A stretch of 64,000 bases of DNA from Blastobasis lacticolella (taxonomy: Eukaryota > Arthropoda > Insecta > Lepidoptera > Blastobasidae). Of the stretch, positions 10,736 to 21,404 are shown in pieces. Numbering within the stretch: position 1 is the stretch's first letter; every line of letters starts with the position of its first letter. The stretch covers positions 20,444,563-20,508,562 of the forward strand of contig LR990048.1 in assembly GCA_905147135.1 (NCBI GenBank), read 5' to 3'. Both the position numbers and the translations under genes were made by a program. Under the pieces are notes generated by a model that saw nothing but the letters and a program-made list of their open reading frames with translations, made no database searches and was not told where the DNA came from.

Positions 10736-10860
10736 TAATCATCTTGGCGTTAATGTCCCGGTCGTACTCTCGCGAACGAGGGCCCGGGGTCTGCATTGAT
10801 CATGATCCAACAATTGGCAAATCAGATAATAACAGAGTAGCGACTGCCATCTGACACATT
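10736..10860 (-). mobile_element. SINE-T, tail half
   Basis: From ATCATCTTGGCGTTAATGTC to CGACTGCCATCTGAC. Confidence 0.85.
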
Positions 10861-11254
10861 GACAACGATCACATTTTCCAGACCATAACACTTGTAAACT
10901 GTTCGTAACCCTTGTAAACTGACAGACCCAAATTCACACACAACATCAATAAGGAAGCAAGGGTTGTTCCTACACACAGTAACACGGTAAAATCATCGAT
11001 AAAAATAAATACAATCTCTTTCTCGTTCCCGTACCCTGGTGCTGTCAGTTGCAAGACACACCCTCGTATCTGCCAACCCCTCAGAATAAACAATCAGTGG
11101 AAAACAATAACCGTTGATATTACTGAATTCGTAAATTTTCCATTCGCAGCCTCGTAATCCAAGGAAACGAGATGAGATTGTTTTCGAAATATTATTTGTA
11201 GAATTTAGCATATACGTAGTACAGATGTTGCCGGAAAATAATGCACATCGCCTT
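10861..11254. other. No gene recognised
   Basis: Nothing I could assign. Confidence 0.45.
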
Positions 11255-11340
11255 TTATTTTATTTATTATTCAACACAGTAATAAACGAGCACACAGCTC
11301 ACCTGATTGTAAGCAGTAACTGTCGCCCATAACATCTACG
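11255..11340 (-). mobile_element. CR1/Jockey-like LINE tail fragment
   Basis: AAACGAGCACACAGCTCACC then GATTGTAAGCAGTAACTGTC and GCCCATAACATC. Confidence 0.6.
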
Positions 11341-11626
11341 ATGCATGCATTTAGGTGTGGTTTCTGGCAGAGTAGAATAGCACCAACCCCTTACACTCAT
11401 GGGTGTCGTACAAGGCGACTAATGTTTTCGAGGCAAAAGATCAAGAGTCTCCGTAGTCTGGAAAATGGGCAGCAGCATTCTCCATTATTATATTATAACA
11501 CTGCGATCTCCAACCCGCCTGCCAAGTGTGGAGATTATGGCAATAACATCCCCTTACGTGGGAGAGGCCCTAAGTCCTGCAGTGGACTGTTACGGGCTGT
11601 GATGTGGTGATGATGATGCATTTAGG
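11341..11626 (+). mobile_element. RTE-like LINE 3' untranslated end
   Basis: CACTCATGGGTGTCGTAC, GCGACTAATG, CAACCCGCCTGCCAAG, GTGGGAGAGGCCC, AGTGGACTGTTACGGGCTG and a TGATGATGATG tail. Parts recur at 46553-46650. No coding sequence is left. Confidence 0.75.
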
Positions 11627-11769
11627 TTTTAGGCAACAAAATGCAGACGTAATGCAGACGTAAAATGCAGTACATTGTCATTGTAAGGACAAAGATGAAA
11701 TGCCTCATGCTTGTAATTGCGCTGGCTACCTTATCCTTTAAACCGGAACAGGATGGTGGCAGGATGTAT

Positions 11770-11984
11770 TAGATCAGGTAAATACGGTGGAGCGACTGCC
11801 ATCTGATCTCCGTGACCTTGCTACCAAGATACTATAATGGTTACATATTCAGTCGCCTGAATGTGCTGATTTCATCACGATTTTTTCCCTCACCGTAAGA
11901 TCATCAGTTAGTATTAAACTAATTTACGTAATTCACAAAATAGTCTTTGGTACATGCATAAATGGCCGCAGTGGGATTCGAACT
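11770..11984 (-). mobile_element. SINE-T copy, tail removed
   Basis: From GATCAGGTAAATACGGTGG to GCAGTGGGATTCGAAC; the last motif is the inverted box B of the tRNA-like head. Confidence 0.85.
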
Positions 11985-12169
11985 TTATAAGGACAGTATA
12001 ATTATGCAAGTGACGGTTTGGTGGCGCCAGCCAAATCGGAAAGTAACAGGAAATAATATTATAACAGTACGTAAACTAACAATTTTTATATCCGGCGAGC
12101 TTGGAACCCTACAAGTTCGGACTCTGACGAGTTTGGTATTCGGCGAATAAGGAACCATTCCCACCCTGT

Positions 12170-12310
12170 TCTCAGCCATAATAAATAGGATCCTCAAAGA
12201 GGTATGGACAAAGAATTTATGACATCTTCTGCTCGTTAAGGGTGGTGGCCACTTTCCATCAGGTTTCCACTTTCTTCTTGCCTGTTGTTCTGCTGTATAA
12301 CATAAATAAT
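12170..12310 (+). mobile_element. CR1/Jockey-like LINE tail, subfamily with AAGAGGTATGGACAAAG
   Basis: From CTCAAAGAGGTATGGAC to GCCTGTTGTTCTGCTG and TATAACAT. The same variant is present inverted at 38890-39010. Confidence 0.75.
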
Positions 12311-12895
12311 AATCATTACAATTTCCTGTGCAATAGCTTTTACTTGCTAACATCCCGCGTCAACCGTCACGGGGGCCTAAACTGTTAAACCAGTCTTCGG
12401 GTCCCCAGCGGAAGACCTTGATACGAGTTCGATATTCATTTGTGCCTAATACCGTTTGCGAAGAGAGGTTCTCAGCCGTATTTTGTAGAACTCATATAAG
12501 TTTTAACCAAGAATCTAATTCCAGCCCCAATAAGTAGCTTATTACGTTTATATTTATGTTTAATAGCAACCTCAACACAGGGAATCCTCTAGCGAGGCTG
12601 TGAGCTTAAACCGCTTGTTTATTTAATAGGTGCCTCCGGGTAATAGCATGAAGAAATAACTGGAGGTCGATACCGCTGCGCTCTCAAGCTCGCTCAGTAG
12701 AAGGTGGTTGTAGTCATAAATTTGAGACTATGGAGACCTTAAGACATGTAGTTAGACTGTGAGATAGAGTAGTGACTAGAGTGTACAAGAAAATCTTCGC
12801 ATTTTAGTCACATTATATGTTCAAGACACTTTTCTTTCCGTACCCTTGCCACCCTCAACGTACCAGCTGTATTAGAACCCAATAGGCTGGCTCAG
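12311..12895. other. No gene recognised
   Basis: Nothing I could assign. Confidence 0.45.
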
Positions 12896-13275
12896 GATGA
12901 TGGGAAGAGGTCCGACAGCATGACGCTCGTTGCTTGGTCACAAGAGCGGCCTTTGGTGTGGGATGCGACCTGTGTAGACACCCTGGCCCCATCCCACATT
13001 AGAGCTACTTCTGTCAACGCTGGCGCGGCTGCTTCTTCGGCTGCTTCCTCAAACGGCGCAAATATTGATCCATAGGTCTGGGTTATTTTTTTGCGCCGTT
13101 TGGAGTGGAAACGTTGGGACCTTGGGGCCTGAGCGCCAAAAAGGTGTTCCAAGAGAAGCTAATTGAGTCTACTGGAGACCTACGAGATGGCGCTTACCTC
13201 GGTCATCGTATAAGTCTGACAATTAAGAGAGGTAACGCTGCCAGCCGATTTAGAGTCTGTTTTTTTGTAATTTTA
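12896..13275 (+). pseudogene. LINE-associated C-terminal domain, frameshifted
   Basis: First frame: DGKRSDSMTLVAWSQERPLV and on through WDATCVDTLAPSHIRATS to a stop at 13075. A second frame takes over at once with APFGVETLGPWGLSAKKVF, TGDLRDGAYLGHRISL and IKRGNAAS. The blocks P-L-V-W-D-A-T-C...T-L-A-P-S-H and V-E-T-L-G-P-W-G...Q/H-R-I-S-L-x-I-x-R-G-N-A-A are found at the C-terminus of RT-encoding mobile elements in many invertebrates. The clade is not certain. The shift near 13072 kills the frame. The minus-strand frame over it is a shadow. Confidence 0.8.
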
Positions 13276-13493
13276 TTTTTTATTTATGTACCATTTTTAT
13301 CTAGTCTTAAGTGTATTTAATACTTTTCTTTTTGGTGACTTTAATGTGGCTGCCAAACTGGCAAGAGGACATCGCTACGAAAAGTCGAAGATTGGGTCAA
13401 CAAAAAAAATTATGTCAGGTTGTGTTGTTGTGACTTCGGATACCCGTAGTAAGCACTATAGAAAAAAAAAGTCGAAATTCAGACGACAATTTT

Positions 13494-13692
13494 TTTTTCT
13501 GCCAGTTTGTTCACCAATGTTTTGTGGGTCTCCTAAACGTCTACTATAGCTACATAGTGAAATTACAAACACAAATACAAAATAACACGTATATATAATA
13601 ACACCAATACGTTGACAACCATGCTAGTCAAAGACTGTGTGACGTATTTTTCTTGAACTCGATGATATCAGATAACCTACGGCGTCCTCACA
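13494..13692 (+). repeat. Dispersed repeat, 'TTTTGTGGGTCTC' type
   Basis: TTTTGTGGGTCTCCTAAACG, CTATAGCTACATAGTGA and, later, CGATGATATCAGATAACC with CTACGGCG recur in the same order at 36815-36925, where about 80 bases between them are missing. Confidence 0.65.
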
Positions 13693-14270
13693 CTCTGTTA
13701 GTATAGAAACTGAATATACTTACAACATATTTGAAACAAATCGTGCAGAAATCATGTCTGTACGGGCTCTAACCTTCTTAGTAAAGTCAATACATACCAA
13801 AACAAATACAGCACAATGCAAACACAAAACAAGCAACCCAGCAAAAACAAGTTTCTCGATTACTCCTCTGCAGTGCCGTAAATCAGAACCAGAACAAGGG
13901 AAAGAAAGTTGACTGGTACTAAACAAGGGTGTATGTGACCCCTCCGACCTTACGAAGGTCAGCGACTCTGCCTTAATTATTCACCCCCAGAAACGGGCCC
14001 GTTCACGACCCGTCATTCAAAAGTGCGTGAGCTGAAACGGACAACGTTGCTGTACCCTTTAAATTGAGTTATGAATAAATGAAGCGTGCTAAAAATTGGG
14101 TAATTTTTTTTTGTCCGACTACGGCAGTCGGCAGGAAGTGGTATTGTTTAGGCAGTTCGTGTTACTTGATTCTGGCAGGTGAATGTGTAACATGGATTTT
14201 TTCAGACTGACATAGGAATCATAAAGTCATCCATCAGTTATCTGATGGCAGTATCTGGTTAATGTGGTTA
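13693..14270. other. No gene recognised
   Basis: Nothing I could assign. Confidence 0.45.
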
Positions 14271-14508
14271 TTACATTTGGCTAAGTTCAGACTCCAAAAG
14301 CGTATGCCCAAATCGAAATGGAATGTATTGTTCATAGAATAAGGTCCATTTTGGTATCACTTACTCATACTATGATACGTGTCGCTCCGCTTTTGAAAAG
14401 GCGTGATACGAAAATGAATCTTATTCTATAAGAAAGACAATACACTTTTATTTGTTCCCGCGCTGTTTGCTTCTGAATTTAGACGACTTTAGCCAAATGT
14501 AATAAGCT
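14271..14508. mobile_element. MITE-like nested palindrome
   Basis: Outer ends TTACATTTGGCTAA (14273) and TTAGCCAAATGTAA (14492) pair. An inner pair, GTATTG..TAGAATAAGG and CTTATTCTATAAGAAAGACA, with GGTATCAC/GTGATACG inside, continues the hairpin. About 236 bp, no coding. Confidence 0.75.
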
Positions 14509-15359
14509 TATATACCACAGTCTAGAGAAACAACCAGTAATTAATCTTGGCGATGTTCTTGATATAATTACTTCCCTCCCACGTGCAGATAAAGTTTTTA
14601 TGAAAATAGATGAAGCTATGCATAGGTGCACCTTCAGGCTTCATCATCAGAGCCTGAATATCAGCTAACACTACAGTTCTCGTCAAGACAAAACAAAAGA
14701 GCCCATCGTCAGATTGCTATCTGGCTTGTAGGTATATGCTAAATATTAGTTAAATCCAATAGCAGGAAGTGGGAACAAATACTGTGTATAGTAATAACAT
14801 ACATAGAGAACCAAGGCAAGGTTCCAATTGCCTAACTTTACTCTATTATGACATACTACACAGTATTTTATCCACTAACCGGTATCCGATTAAATTGAAA
14901 TTCTACAAATTTACACAAGTATTAAATATATTTTTCTTTGTAACATTTCAATTCGAAAACCGAAGCTTTAAAAATACTCCCTTTACAAACTTGAAATAAT
15001 GTTCGTGACGAAAAAGAAATACGTTAAAAAAGCTCATTAATTCCCAACGTTAACCCTGTGAAGGGTTAAAGAGCGAATTTGGTGGCGGAAATTAAACCAA
15101 GCCTTTGCTGGAAAGGTACAAGTATAAATCGCAAATTATAATTCCCTTTAATGACTGTTAGGGTACGATTTAATTGGTCAAATAAAAATATAGCCCCGCA
15201 TTGATTTTTATTAGCCAATTAAAATTCCAGAAAGAGGGTTGTGGATAGAGCATTTAGAAAGGACGGTACGGTGATGACATTCGTTGTGCGTTCACATCTT
15301 TTGTGGGATATGATTTAGAGCCCATACACACGTACACGATTTCTGCACGATTTGTCCCA
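14509..15359. other. No gene recognised
   Basis: Nothing I could assign. Confidence 0.45.
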
Positions 15360-15515
15360 AATAATCTCGTTCGGATATCGTCGTACCCTATAATCCTTCC
15401 TATTGAATCACTGTATCTATTGTTGAAAACAGCATGAAAATCCGTTCAGTAGTTTTTGAGTTTATCACGCACAAACAAAAAGACAGGCGCGGCGTATAAA
15501 ACAAAGTCCCTGTTT
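15360..15515 (+). repeat. Dispersed moth repeat, Helitron-like type
   Basis: CTTCCTATTGAATCACTGTA, TGTTGAAAAC, AAAATCCGTTCAGTAG and AAAAAGACAGGCGCGGCG in the usual order. Confidence 0.6.
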
Positions 15516-15644
15516 TAGAATATGTAGTGACTATAAAAAAATGATTTGATTATTTGTTTGTAATGGATAAACTCAAAAGTATTAAACCAATTTTTTAAAT
15601 TCTATAACCTATAGAAATCTACCTAAATAAATTAAATGTTGATC

Positions 15645-15712
15645 CCGCGGGAACGGGTCTGGATCGTAATAACCGAAATTTACGCGACGAAGTTGCGGGC
15701 AATACGGGTATT
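15645..15712 (+). repeat. Dispersed repeat with CCCGCGGGAAC core
   Basis: ATCCCGCGGGAACGG then TTTACGCGACGAAGTTGCGG; the two cores have the same spacing at 18655 and 54755. Confidence 0.55.
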
Positions 15713-16193
15713 CTTATTACTGTAAATGTCAATAATCCATAATACTCATACACGAATAATAATAAACATGTCAAAGACGCTCGTATACAATAAATATTCA
15801 GTTCGTAACACATCGCTCTTCTGAAGGAAGCCAACACACATTTCATATTAAAATCCCTTTTATCCTTTGTCGCAGTCAATGATGCCGTTTCTTTTCATTG
15901 CCATAACAAAGAGAGACGTTTTATTTCACGGGGAAAAGGTTTTTGGGCTGTGGCAACACCTTAATGTTGCCACATTAGCGCGACGTCGTACTTGGACCTA
16001 CGAATTGCGTCTAAACACGTTAGTTGATGTGAAATTTTAATTATTTTAGAGGAAATTCTGCAGCATGCAGGCTATTGTTGTAGCTCTAATCCCAGAATAA
16101 CACATATTTCTCACGAAATTCATTGTTGTCTGAACGGGAACACGGCATCACAGAGATTAATTTATAATAACAAGAATGGTTTGTGTTATATTT
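15713..16193. other. No gene recognised
   Basis: Nothing I could assign. Confidence 0.45.
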
Positions 16194-16412
16194 TAGCGAA
16201 CGGTCTGGGCCGCTATTTTTGAATCGCTCGCCAAATGTTTTCAATTTTTATTTTTGGTATGAAAAATTCGTCATTTTGTTGCATTATGCTGACTTTCTCT
16301 AGTTTTGAACCGTACTCTTTCAGTATTGCCAATATGATTGGAAAAATATTGAATTTTTCATGACAAAAACCGTTCGAATCCAGGCAAATGATTCAAAAAT
16401 AGAGCCTCGCAT
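16194..16412. mobile_element. MITE-like hairpin
   Basis: GCTATTTTTGAATCGCTCGCC (16212) pairs imperfectly with GGCAAATGATTCAAAAATAG (16383); an inner pair, GGTATGAAAAATTCG and GAATTTTTCATGACA, extends the hairpin. About 200 bp. Confidence 0.7.
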
Positions 16413-16465
16413 TAGTTAGACATTTCCTAAAAGAGAAGTGAGTGCATTACAGCCTTTCGTCTTTG

Positions 16466-16642
16466 TTCCAGGCACATTCCATTAAACGAGTTTGCATCTC
16501 TAATGCGCAAGGTTCCGTCTCCAGATTGTTCTGAATGTGACATATTAAAGGATGCGGTTAAGTTAGGAAATGAGGTTGCAAGGGAACAACTTTTTGGTGA
16601 ATGCGATGTTAATAACAAATTGTTTTTTGATGGGGTGGTATA
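16466..16642 (+). pseudogene. Possible LINE C-terminal remnant
   Basis: Open frame HIPLNEFASLMRKVPSPDCSECD ends in a stop at 16640. The S-P-x-C-x-x-C pattern after H-I-P-L-N-x-F resembles the gag-like or C-terminal zinc region of I- and Jockey-type LINEs. It is short and isolated, so uncertain. Confidence 0.4.
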
Positions 16643-16664
16643 ACAACTTTCTTTTTTATAATAT

Positions 16665-16812
16665 ACCAGCTAGACCCCTGCGACTTTGTTCGCGTGTTGT
16701 CCTACAAACCTTCCTCTTGAATCACTCTATCTATAATTGAAAACTAAATTAAAATCCGTTGTGAAGTTTAAAAGATCTAAGCGTACATACATATAGAGTA
16801 TAAACTGTATAA
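16665..16812 (+). repeat. Dispersed moth repeat, Helitron-like type
   Basis: GCGACTTTGTTCGCGTGTTG, TCCTCTTGAATCACTCTATC, TTAAAATCCGTTGTGAAG, TCTAAGCGTACATACAT. Confidence 0.65.
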
Positions 16813-16850
16813 ACCTTTACAAATCCTTCTTGAAGAACTCCATGTAGTAC

Positions 16851-16976
16851 AGTGCCACAAACTTATCTAACCCGGTGGCCAGAACTGGAACTAAGTGTCG
16901 CCATTTTGAAATAACATTTTGTTGTGAACAACAGCGACGCCGTCACCGAGTCAGACAAGTTTGTACCAGTGTACTC
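16851..16976. mobile_element. Small MITE, CACAAACTTATCTG family, copy 1
   Basis: GTGCCACAAACTTATCTAAC at the left and CAGACAAGTTTGTACC at the right pair. The middle (AACTGGAACTAAGTGTCGCC, AACAGCGACGC) is shared with 42290 and 62068. Confidence 0.75.
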
Positions 16977-17211
16977 CTTTGAGAAAACCTCAGATCAAGT
17001 TAGGTTACTTTCTTTCCAATGATCAATAAAAAGTCTGAAGTAGAAATACAGTGGTCTTTTATTTTATCGAAGGTTAGGTAAGTCAATGTGATTTGTAAGT
17101 TTGTTTACTGAGAATCTCTTTATTGGAACTATTGACCCGGTTCCAAGGTTAAATCACTGATAGAGCTATACAATTCCCGAACAATACACATATCTAAAAC
17201 TTTTTATACAA

Positions 17212-17268
17212 CTAGTGGGCCCGGCGTGACTTCGTTCGCGTAGCGTCCTACACCTATCCCACACCTAC
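17212..17268 (+). repeat. Dispersed moth repeat fragment, Helitron-like type
   Basis: GGGCCCGGCGTGACTTCG, TTCGCGTAGCGTCC. Confidence 0.6.
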
Positions 17269-17379
17269 CCACCTCTTTTTTTTCTTGCATAAAACCCTTA
17301 TCTTGAAAATCACAAATCCTACAAAAAATTACATGTTTTTAAATATTGCGCGAATATGCAACATTTCGATACCTGGGGT

Positions 17380-17577
17380 TTAAATTATTGCCAATTTCTT
17401 AGGGATCTCCAATTCTGCATCCAGAAGATTGCGTCAATGTTAATCTCTACTGTATATTGTAGCACAGTCCCGAGCAATATGCTCCACATTCTGCACGGCG
17501 GCTTCACACTCACACGTCGACGATTTCCGTCATCCGCACTTCAACATATAGTTGTTACTCCGTCCGCATTCAACTTT
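17380..17577 (-). pseudogene. Jockey-like LINE C-terminal remnant
   Basis: On the minus strand: CECEAAVQNVEHIARDCATI, followed after two stops by LDAELEIPKKL. The C-x-C-x-A-x-x-x-x-x-x-H-I-x-x-D-C layout is the zinc-like end of Jockey-group RT proteins. It ends where SINE-5S sequence begins at 17578. Confidence 0.7.
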
Positions 17578-17690
17578 GGCGCTGAAGTTCGACTAGCCTC
17601 AAAGTACGAAACGGTCGCCCATCCAGTTACCGGACTCTGCGAGCGTTGCTTAACCTTGATTAGCGGTCTTACAAGCACGCTACCACTAGA
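17578..17690 (-). mobile_element. SINE-5S fragment, best-preserved head
   Basis: Read on the minus strand: AAGGTTAAGCAACGCTCGCA, GTCCGGTAACTGGATGGGCG, ACCGTTTCG. These two blocks line up with the GTTAAGCAAC (box A) and TTGGATGGGTGACC (box C) parts of 5S rRNA. Then GAGGCTAGTCGAACTTCAGC, as at 3127. Confidence 0.75.
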
Positions 17691-18160
17691 ACAGTGTCGC
17701 TTACTACTACATCTACTACTACTTAGGTATACTTATCTACTACAATAACGCAATACTACATAAAGTATTGAAAACCAATTGCAGTCAGGTATCAAGACTT
17801 ATCCATTTCGAAAGCAGCGAAGAGATAGCTATGCAAAGCGTGGATTGAATCTGATCCCGTCCAAGTTGTAACACAAGAAGTAGAACGAAACGAAACGTTT
17901 CTCAATTCTGTACTCCCAGCGCCACAATGTGATTTGTTTTCAAGTACAGTGGCCTGCAGAGCGTGAACGAAACGTGAAACAGGTTATTCGTGTTATCTAC
18001 GCTCCGGAAAGTTTTTCCTTGATTTGTGAAAATTGTTGTCCTAGTTTATATAATGTTCATGAACATAAAATATTAAGTTCCACTTAAATGTAAGCGATAT
18101 GGTGCCGGCTCGAAGCAGGGGTATTGATGCGATGAAAAATTTGATTTACATTCTGTAAGG
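17691..18160. other. No gene recognised
   Basis: Nothing I could assign. Confidence 0.45.
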
Positions 18161-18268
18161 GAGCGTCGGTGGTTTTATGGTGTTCGAGGTACCGGGTTCG
18201 TACCTCAGTGCCGCCATGTACCAATAACTGTTTTCTGGGTTATGTACATTAGTTAAACAGTAACCGAT
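18161..18268 (+). mobile_element. SINE-T, head part only
   Basis: GAGCGTCGGTGGTTTTATGG ... GTACCGGGTTCGTACC ... TACATTAGTTAAACAGTAACC. Cut off at 18268. Confidence 0.8.
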
Positions 18269-18271
18269 AAA

Positions 18272-18382
18272 TAAACAATAAAATAATAAATAATCGTGGA
18301 CAAATTCACACAGCGCCATCTAGCCCCAAAGTAAGCAAAGCTTGTGTTATGGGTGCTAGATAACTGATAAACTCTCGCGATG
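18272..18382 (-). mobile_element. SINE-D, tail part
   Basis: AATAAATAATCGTGGACAAA, then CACACAGCGCCATCTAGCCC and GCTTGTGTTATGGGTGCTAG. The head half is missing. Confidence 0.8.
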
Positions 18383-18536
18383 CTCTAACATTGTGATACT
18401 TATGTATAAATCTATACTAATCTAAACAGAAAACTGTTTAACAGATATTAAATACTTTTCTTAGATGGAAAAGTATGTAATATCAGCTACATTATCAATA
18501 TGAAATGCGACATTATCAGCGAGTAACATGCTATAC

Positions 18537-18652
18537 TTTTTTTCTACTCATACGGCAGGCAAACAGGCAAGCGGGCCATCTGATTGAAAGGGGTCACCAC
18601 TGCCTATATACATTAGCAACACCGATAGTATCGCCAATGCGTACTTTTTCCC
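18537..18652 (-). mobile_element. CR1/Jockey-like LINE tail
   Basis: A T-rich start, then CGGCAGGCAAACAGGCAAGC and GGTCACCACTGCCTATATAC. Confidence 0.8.
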
Positions 18653-18654
18653 GA

Positions 18655-18735
18655 AATTTTATAAGGTTCCCACGGGAACCAGCCCGGAACGTAGTAACCT
18701 AATATTACGCGGGCGAAGTCGTGGTCAAAAAAGCT
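18655..18735 (+). repeat. Dispersed repeat with CACGGGAACC and GCGAAGTCGTGG cores
   Basis: GTTCCCACGGGAACC, ATTACGCGGGCGAAGTCGTG, ending AAAAGCTAGTT. A CTAG-type end would suit a Helitron; inference only. Confidence 0.6.
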
Positions 18736-18788
18736 AGTTAGTAAATATACTCGTTGATAGAATTACTACGTATTTGTAGCGTTACTCA

Positions 18789-19106
18789 GAGCGTCGGTAG
18801 CCGAGGGGTTACGGTATCCGACTAGTAACCGAGAGGTACCAGGTTCGAATCCCACTGCGATCATGCGTTATACATTAGTTGAACGCTAACCAATGCTCTT
18901 ACGGTGAGGGAAAACATCGTGATGAAACTTGCAAATTCCGGTGACTGTATGTGTATCCATGATCCAATCTAGCCAGGTTTCTCTGGTAGCAGGGTCACAG
19001 GGTCAGATAGCAGTCGCTCCACTGTCCAAATCCTGGATCATGGTCAAGGCGGATCCCGGACCATCGTACGCGAGAGCACAGCCGGAACATTAACGTGAAG
19101 ACGATT
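18789..19106 (+). mobile_element. SINE-T, near full length
   Basis: Head GAGCGTCGGTAGCCGAGGGG with a box-A-like GTAGCCGAGGGG and box B GGTTCGAATCC; body; end GGAACATTAACGTGAAGACG. No cloverleaf can be drawn for the 3' part of the head, so it is not a tRNA gene. Confidence 0.88.
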
Positions 19107-20045
19107 TTGTATTTTATTTGTAGTGATTCTTGTACAAGTTACACGATATAATCTATCATGCCACGAAATCCAATTTCGATGGCTATCAGATACTAAGGCA
19201 ACACAGAACACCAATTTATCAAACAAAACTAAAGTTATATTACTGTAAAACTGGAACGAATAGCTCAATTTACAACCCTCTAAATCTAAACTCAATGTAA
19301 GTGATGTCGGAGTATCTAAATTGAAGTTGCGGAGTTACTTAGGGTGGCTGGTACAACGTCGAGTTCTAGTTGGCTTTACTTAAAGCTAGACTGAGAACTC
19401 GAATCTATCAACATCTTCCGAAGGAGCTTACAATTGCTGGGTTATTGGAAAGCGACCAGTTCTATAACGATTACACACTTGTAGTTTGTGAAGCTAATAA
19501 TGGAAAATATCGGTAGTTAATAATGTATAATAAAACAGACTTGTTGTTTGTAGATTATTAAGATATACAGCAGCTACTCCTTGGAGTGTTTGTGGCCGAC
19601 TTGCACCCCAATATACCGGGTTTAAACCCCAGTTCTTCTCAGCTAAGTACTGTTAGAGGAATTAAACTCAGAAGTTATACTTTGTGTATTGAATAAAAAC
19701 ATAGAGTACAGAACTGTTGTTTACTCCTTCATCACCAGAATAATAAGGAACCAGATACAACATTACACGTGCTTTTATAATCCCATTTATAGAGTTGCCG
19801 TTTTGAGCAGCTTCGACTAGATCAACCCATTTATTTTCAGAATTACAAAAGTCAAGTTTGACAGTTTATTGTTTATTTATTAACTATAGAGTAGATTCAA
19901 GATTTCATTAATTTAAAACAGCAGTAAAATAATTGCAAGTACCAATACTTATCGGATCCAAATCAGCTGTTAAACATTACAATTCATCGTCAGATATCCG
20001 TAAACTTATTTGTTAAGGGTTGTCTCATTCCTATTACACTAACAG
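19107..20045. other. No gene recognised
   Basis: Nothing I could assign. Confidence 0.45.
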
Positions 20046-20163
20046 TACATTAGTTGAACACTAACCGATGCTCTCAGGGTGAGGGAAACAGCGTCATAAA
20101 GTGTATCCATGATCCAGTCTGGCCCGGTTCCCCTGTTTACAGAGTCACATATCAGTTACTCGT
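20046..20163 (+). mobile_element. SINE-T, middle fragment
   Basis: GTACATTAGTTGAACACTAA ... CCATGATCCAGTCTGGCC, with a deletion in between. Confidence 0.75.
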
Positions 20164-20332
20164 AAGTAAGCTGTCATGAACAACTAACAACCCGCCCCCA
20201 GCTTCACAAAGCTTGGTACCAAAGTTCATAAGATCACGCGTTGGAATAATCTGTAAAGTGCCTGTAACTTTCAACAAAATCGGTCTAGATGTTTCAGTGA
20301 CTTTGTCAGGCGGGTTGGTAACGTGTTGATAT

Positions 20333-20580
20333 AAATAAATAATCGTGGACAAATTCACACAGCGCCATCTAGCCCCAAACTAAGCAAAGCTTGTACTATG
20401 GGTGCTAGCTAATCGATATACTACTTATATACTTTTAAATACATACTTATTATACAAAGAACACCCAGACCCGTAACAGAAAATTAAATTCATCATTTAA
20501 ATTTCTGCCCGGCCGGGAATCGAGCCCGGGAGCTCTTGCGTGGCTGACTGGCATGTTGACCACTGAACCAGTCAGGTCAA
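20333..20580 (-). mobile_element. SINE-D, full length
   Basis: Tail to head on the plus strand: AAATAATCGTGGACAAATTC, AGCGCCATCTAGCCCC, CACCCAGACCCGTAACAG, then GGGAATCGAGCCCGGGAG (inverted box B) and CCACTGAACCAGTCAGGTC (inverted box A). The head is closest by eye to a tRNA-Asp/Glu type. The best copy for a consensus in this window. Confidence 0.85.
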
Positions 20581-21404
20581 GTTTAGGATTTAAACGGTTT
20601 GTTAGACGGATTTTGCTATAGTTTTTTGTATTAAAAATTTCAAACGTCTTTATCCCAGTAATTGATTTTACTAACCGAACCGAAAAAGGTTCAATCATAT
20701 GGTAGAATTTTATGTTAAGCGCTACGAAATATCGGCTTTATTACGTGTTACGTAAGATCTACCCGGGTGTCAAATCAGCGCATATATCTTCTCTGGTTTA
20801 AAATATATCGCGAAAGTTTTTTAACAGTCATGTGGTTTCATAAGCTAATGGAAAACACTAAACAAAAATCGTAACTGATCCTCACTCACCTTTCAAAACA
20901 TTGACAACCCTGACCCGCTGAACTTATAACAATGATTGAATGTCCCAAAGCCACTCGCCTTTCAGACGAAGCCCGCTGAATAGCTAATATTAAAACATGA
21001 CTCCAAAAAAGAAACCTCAATCCCGAATCTCCGCTGCGAATGAGCGAATCTTTTGATATTTCTTTTCCTCCGGACTAACAATAAATAGTCGATTCAAACG
21101 TCGGGGAAGGAGCTTCCAGCGATATCCTGTCCTTTATATACCGTTGCTTAATCAAAAACGGTCAACGGAAGGGAAAAATGCGAATGTATCTCGAGAAAAA
21201 ATTAGGTCTTGTTGCTTGTACGTGTACCGTGCGCTTTATTTCCGTTTCGTTTGGATCACGGAGTAAAGATTGGATGGAATTTATTTGATTAAAATACCAA
21301 GTTGTAGTCGGGTATTCGTATAGTATTTTATAAATGGTTTTATGTTACAGAATAAAAGAAAAATATATCAAAAATAATTAATATGGTCGCTGTGTATAAA
21401 ATGA
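20581..21404. other. No gene recognised
   Basis: Nothing I could assign. Confidence 0.45.

Noticed and set aside
12892..13152. 86-codon minus-strand frame
   Set aside because: Shadow of the plus-strand LINE remnant with recognisable motifs.
20500..20580. tRNA gene candidate on the minus strand
   Set aside because: It is the head of a SINE-D copy; the same head with its body occurs at 36525, 43185 and 46430.
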